From the NCBI RefSeq assembly GCF_009769735.1, contig NZ_WSRO01000002.1, forward strand, positions 3,112,001-3,176,000: a stretch of 64,000 nt of DNA. Reading direction: 5' to 3'. Made by a program: the position numbers and the translations under genes. Shown piece after piece: positions 61,629-64,000 of the stretch. The stretch comes from Streptomyces sp. BA2 (GTDB taxonomy: Bacteria; Actinomycetota; Actinomycetes; Streptomycetales; Streptomycetaceae). The notes beneath the pieces are model-generated. The model worked only from the letters and a program-made list of their open reading frames with translations. It was not told the DNA's origin and did no database searches. Every line of letters starts with the position of its first letter. Position 1 is the stretch's first letter.

Positions 61629-62204
61629 TCAGACGTTGACGCCGAAGTCCTGCGCGATGCCGCGCAGGCCCGAGGCGTAGCCCTGGCCGACGGCGCGGAA
61701 CTTCCACTCCGCCCCGTTGCGGTACAGCTCGCCGAAGACCATCGCCGTCTCCGTCGAGGCGTCCTCGGAGAGGTCGTACCGCGCGATCTCCGCGCCGCCC
61801 GCCTGGTTCACGACGCGGATGAACGCGTTGCGGACCTGGCCGAACGACTGCTGGCGGGTCTCGGCGTCGTAGATCGAGACCGGGAACACGATCTTGTCCA
61901 CGTCGGCCGGAACGGCCGCCAGGTTGACCTTGATCGCCTCGTCGTCGCCCTCGCCCTCACCGGTGGTGTTGTCACCGGTGTGCTCGACGGATCCGTCCGG
62001 GCTCTTCAGGTTGTTGAAGAACACGAAGTTGCCGTCGCTGCTGACCTTGCCCTCGGCGTTGGTCAGAATGGCGCTGGCGTCGAGGTCGAAGTCCGTACCG
62101 GTGGTGGTGCGGACATCCCAGCCCAGGCCGACCAGAACCGCGGTCAGGCCGGGCGCCTCCTTGCTCAGCGATACGTTGCCGCCCTTGCTGAGGCTGACTC
62201 CCAC
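61629..62204 (-). CDS. terD: TerD-family protein, copy 2
   Basis: 191 aa from GTG 62204 with GGGAGGA four or five bases upstream. [59 protein letters not shown], and [18 protein letters not shown]. Same length as copy 1 and clearly a tandem paralogue. Confidence 0.95.
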   Translation of the reverse strand: MGVSLSKGGNVSLSKEAPGLTAVLVGLGWDVRTTTGTDFDLDASAILTNAEGKVSSDGNFVFFNNLKSPDGSVEHTGDNTTGEGEGDDEAIKVNLAAVPADVDKIVFPVSIYDAETRQQSFGQVRNAFIRVVNQAGGAEIARYDLSEDASTETAMVFGELYRNGAEWKFRAVGQGYASGLRGIAQDFGVNV

Positions 62205-62342
62205 AAATCCTCCCAATTGATGTCCAGGGGCGGGGAGCCCCAGTCGTGCTTGCCATCGGATCAACGAGTGGATCCTAGTGACCGGTTCCCGGCTGCCACA
62301 GGCTCTGCACCTGAAGAAACACAGGGTGTCACCCCTGAGGAA

Positions 62343-62810
62343 TCACAGGGTGCCGAGCGCCTTGACGTACTCGTTGAGATCGCGGGCGTCCGGCAGGCCG
62401 TTGACGACAGTCCAGCGCACCACGCCCTCCTTGTCGATGATGAAGGTGCCGCGCACCGCGCAGCCCTTGTCCTCATCGAAGACCTCGTACGCGCGCGACG
62501 CCTCGCCGTGCGGCCAGAAATCGGAGAGCAGGGGGTACTCCAGGCCCTCCTGTTCGGCGAATACGCGCAGGGTGTGGATGGAGTCGTTCGAGACCGCGAG
62601 CAGCTGGGTGTCGTCGTTGACGAACTTCGGCAGTTCGTCGCGGAGTGCGCAGAGCTCGCCCGTGCACACACCGGTGAACGCGAACGGATAGAAGAGCAGC
62701 ACCACGTTCTTCTCGCCGCGGAAGTCCGACAGCCGCACGGTCCGGCCGTGGTTGTCCTTCAACTCGAAGTCCGGGGCCTTGGTGCCGGTCGCGATTCCAG
62801 CGAGCGCCAT
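62343..62810 (-). CDS. ahpE: AhpE-type one-Cys peroxiredoxin
   Basis: 155 aa from ATG 62810. Peroxiredoxin active site FYPFAFTGVCTGELCALRDE with peroxidatic Cys49; a second Cys at 54 is close by, unlike M. tuberculosis AhpE where that position is not Cys. GTFIIDKEGVVRW completes the fold. Reduces peroxides and peroxynitrite. Neighbour order ahpE, DUF3052, aceE is the same as I recall for Rv2238c, Rv2239c and Rv2241. Confidence 0.93.
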   Translation of the reverse strand: MALAGIATGTKAPDFELKDNHGRTVRLSDFRGEKNVVLLFYPFAFTGVCTGELCALRDELPKFVNDDTQLLAVSNDSIHTLRVFAEQEGLEYPLLSDFWPHGEASRAYEVFDEDKGCAVRGTFIIDKEGVVRWTVVNGLPDARDLNEYVKALGTL

Positions 62811-62932
62811 GAGTTCGCATCCCTTCGATGGGGCTGTTCGGGTGACGACCACCCTACGCAACGGGCGTTTCGTCCGATCACCCCCCAGGGCGGGCACTTC
62901 TCCGCGCCGTCTCTCGGGCCCCCACGCACGCG

Positions 62933-62966
62933 TGAGCCCCCACCGGCATGCGTCGGTGGGGGCTCA
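62933..62966 (-). terminator. Terminator hairpin after the DUF3052 gene
   Basis: Perfect 13-bp stem TGAGCCCCCACCG (62933-62945) with 62954-62966, loop GCATGCGT. Confidence 0.9.
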
Positions 62967-63014
62967 GCTCACAGCGATTGGCTCAGTCGACTTCCTGCTG
63001 CCTGAGCGGCAGCT

Positions 63015-63452
63015 TCACCGCTTCTTGGCTGCCGCCTTCGGCGTGACCAGACGGCTGCCCGTCCAGTCCTTGCCCGCGTTGATGCTCTTGGTCTGAGCGA
63101 GGCCGGCCGTCTGCGCTGCTTCGTTGATGTCGCTCGGCTCGACATAGCCGTCGCGGCCTGTCTTCGGCGTCATCAGCCAGAGGTCGCCGCCCTCTTCGAT
63201 CAGCTGGGTGGCGTCTACCAGCGCATCCGTCAGGTCGCCGTCGTCCTCGCGGAACCACAGCACCACGGCGTCAGCAGTGTCGTCGTATTCCTCGTCGACG
63301 AGCTCGCTGCCGATCACCCCTTCAATGGCCTCGCGGAGCTCCTGATCGACATCGTCGTCGTAGCCGATCTCCTGGACCACCTGCTCGGGCTGGAAACCCA
63401 GCCTCGCGGCAGGGTTGGTCCGCTCCTCCGCGTGGTCCGCGGTCGCGCTCAC
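63015..63452 (-). CDS. DUF3052 protein
   Basis: 145 aa from GTG 63452, with GGAGG six bases upstream. DUF3052 hallmarks: ARLGFQPEQVVQEIGYDDDV, VVLWFREDDGDLTDALVDA, LWLMTPKTGRDGYVEPSDIN and TKSINAGKDWTGSRLV. Small acidic protein of unknown function, conserved next to aceE in actinobacteria, where it may influence pyruvate dehydrogenase expression (inference from synteny). Confidence 0.93.
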   Translation of the reverse strand: MSATADHAEERTNPAARLGFQPEQVVQEIGYDDDVDQELREAIEGVIGSELVDEEYDDTADAVVLWFREDDGDLTDALVDATQLIEEGGDLWLMTPKTGRDGYVEPSDINEAAQTAGLAQTKSINAGKDWTGSRLVTPKAAAKKR

Positions 63453-63875
63453 GGCTTGCCTCCTGATCATGTTTTCGGGAATGCCTTCACCCACGCGCGT
63501 GCGCGGGACATTGGCGGTAGTCCACACGGGCGGACCGGATCGCGCAAGTACCCGGCCGTCAAGACCGCTGAAACGGTGACGTTCCCGGCCGTGTCGCCGC
63601 AACTCAAGGCCCACCTGCCAGATCCTTCTCCGCTCGCACTTCGCTCGACTTCGCTCGTACGACACCGAACGGAACTGAGGTCCGAACGGCCTTACGAACC
63701 GGCTAGGCGGGATGGGCGTATCGTTGCGATTTGGTCGAGCCTACCCCAGGGCCGCCGGGCGGACCCCTCGGTTACCTCTCAGTAGAGATGACGATTCCGC
63801 CTACGCGGTACACGATGGGGAACGTCTCACAGCCAGGCAGAACCCAGGCGAAAGCCCCAACAGCGAAGGAACAGC
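63453..63875. other. 423-bp divergent promoter region of DUF3052 and aceE
   Basis: I see no gene here. It contains a short CTTCGCTCG direct repeat (around 63637-63658), and the leader of aceE. No sigma-factor consensus pair could be matched with confidence. Confidence 0.5.
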
Positions 63876-64000
63876 GTGGCTTCCGGATCCGATCGCAACC
63901 CGATCATCATTGGCGGCCTGCCGAGTCAGGTCCCGGACTTCGATCCCGAAGAGACCCAGGAGTGGCTCGACTCCCTCGATGCCGCGGTCGACGAACGCGG
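63876..64000 (+). CDS. aceE: Pyruvate dehydrogenase E1 component (homodimeric AceE), 5' part
   Basis: First 41 codons only. Opens MASGSDRNPIIIGGLPSQVP then DPEETQEWLDSLDAAVDERG, the N-terminus of actinobacterial AceE. GTG 63876 with GAAGGA six bases upstream. E1 of the pyruvate dehydrogenase complex, a thiamine-diphosphate enzyme forming hydroxyethyl-ThDP and reductively acetylating E2. Gene continues beyond the window. Confidence 0.93.
   Translation, partial: MASGSDRNPIIIGGLPSQVPDFDPEETQEWLDSLDAAVDER

Noticed and set aside
61074..63005. Plus-strand open frame of 643 codons
   Set aside because: Crosses two terD genes and ahpE in antisense and includes two hairpin terminators; not a gene.

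Overview
The window is high-GC, dense, leaderless-style actinobacterial DNA with strong third-position G+C, GTG and TTG starts, and several families that are typical of Streptomyces: a SapB-type ram locus, an SCO2322-family protein, DUF4383, and a TTA codon in a developmental regulator. I read it as a chromosomal (core-arm) segment of a Streptomyces species. No integrase, transposase, phage gene or CRISPR array was seen.

Layout, left to right. 1-2573: a partial methyltransferase and a GT4 glycosyltransferase, divergent from a KstR-like TetR regulator. 2801-9906: a complete class III lanthipeptide (SapB/AmfS-type) locus with ramR convergent to ramC-ramS-ramA-ramB. 10112-13094: a ferredoxin and aldehyde dehydrogenase operon divergent from an MBL-fold hydrolase. 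13158-18991: a cobalamin riboswitch followed by five overlapping genes, two surface-anchored proteins and a complete ECF transporter. 19338-22584: a secreted transglycosylase, then a FadA5-like thiolase divergent from CYP125. 22691-32991: membrane glycosyltransferase-like proteins, an MHS-family transporter, a serpin and several small enzymes. 33089-47448: a DHA2 exporter fused to a MarR-like domain, cell-wall, nuclease, phosphatase, DoxX, SOD-like and hypothetical genes. 47662-52899: a stand-alone receiver, tRNA-Val, a coiled-coil membrane protein, and a KDPG aldolase/KDG kinase operon. 53076-62204: a tellurium-resistance-type (Ter) stress module. 62343-64000: ahpE, a DUF3052 gene and the start of aceE.

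Three themes link genes. First, a KstR-like regulator sits in the same window as four copies of a KstR-type operator (TNNAACNNGTTNNA; two exact, two with one mismatch). Each lies 25-80 bp in front of a gene: the GT4/methyltransferase operon, the aldehyde dehydrogenase/ferredoxin operon, the MBL hydrolase, and the thiolase/CYP125 pair. This looks like a compact sterol side-chain regulon. Second, the riboswitch-controlled B12 operon puts two secreted proteins ahead of the transporter; I propose they are a split transcobalamin-like binder. Third, the Ter block joins several TerD-family proteins and a DUF475/TerC-like membrane protein to a phosphoribosyltransferase-HAD-CitE-like metabolic operon.

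Intergenic DNA carries many strong hairpins (including a perfect 50-bp palindrome), a 38-bp repeat present twice, and several degenerate tandem repeats. Everything here is from reading the sequence; family assignments are from recognised motifs and remembered family sequences, not from searches.
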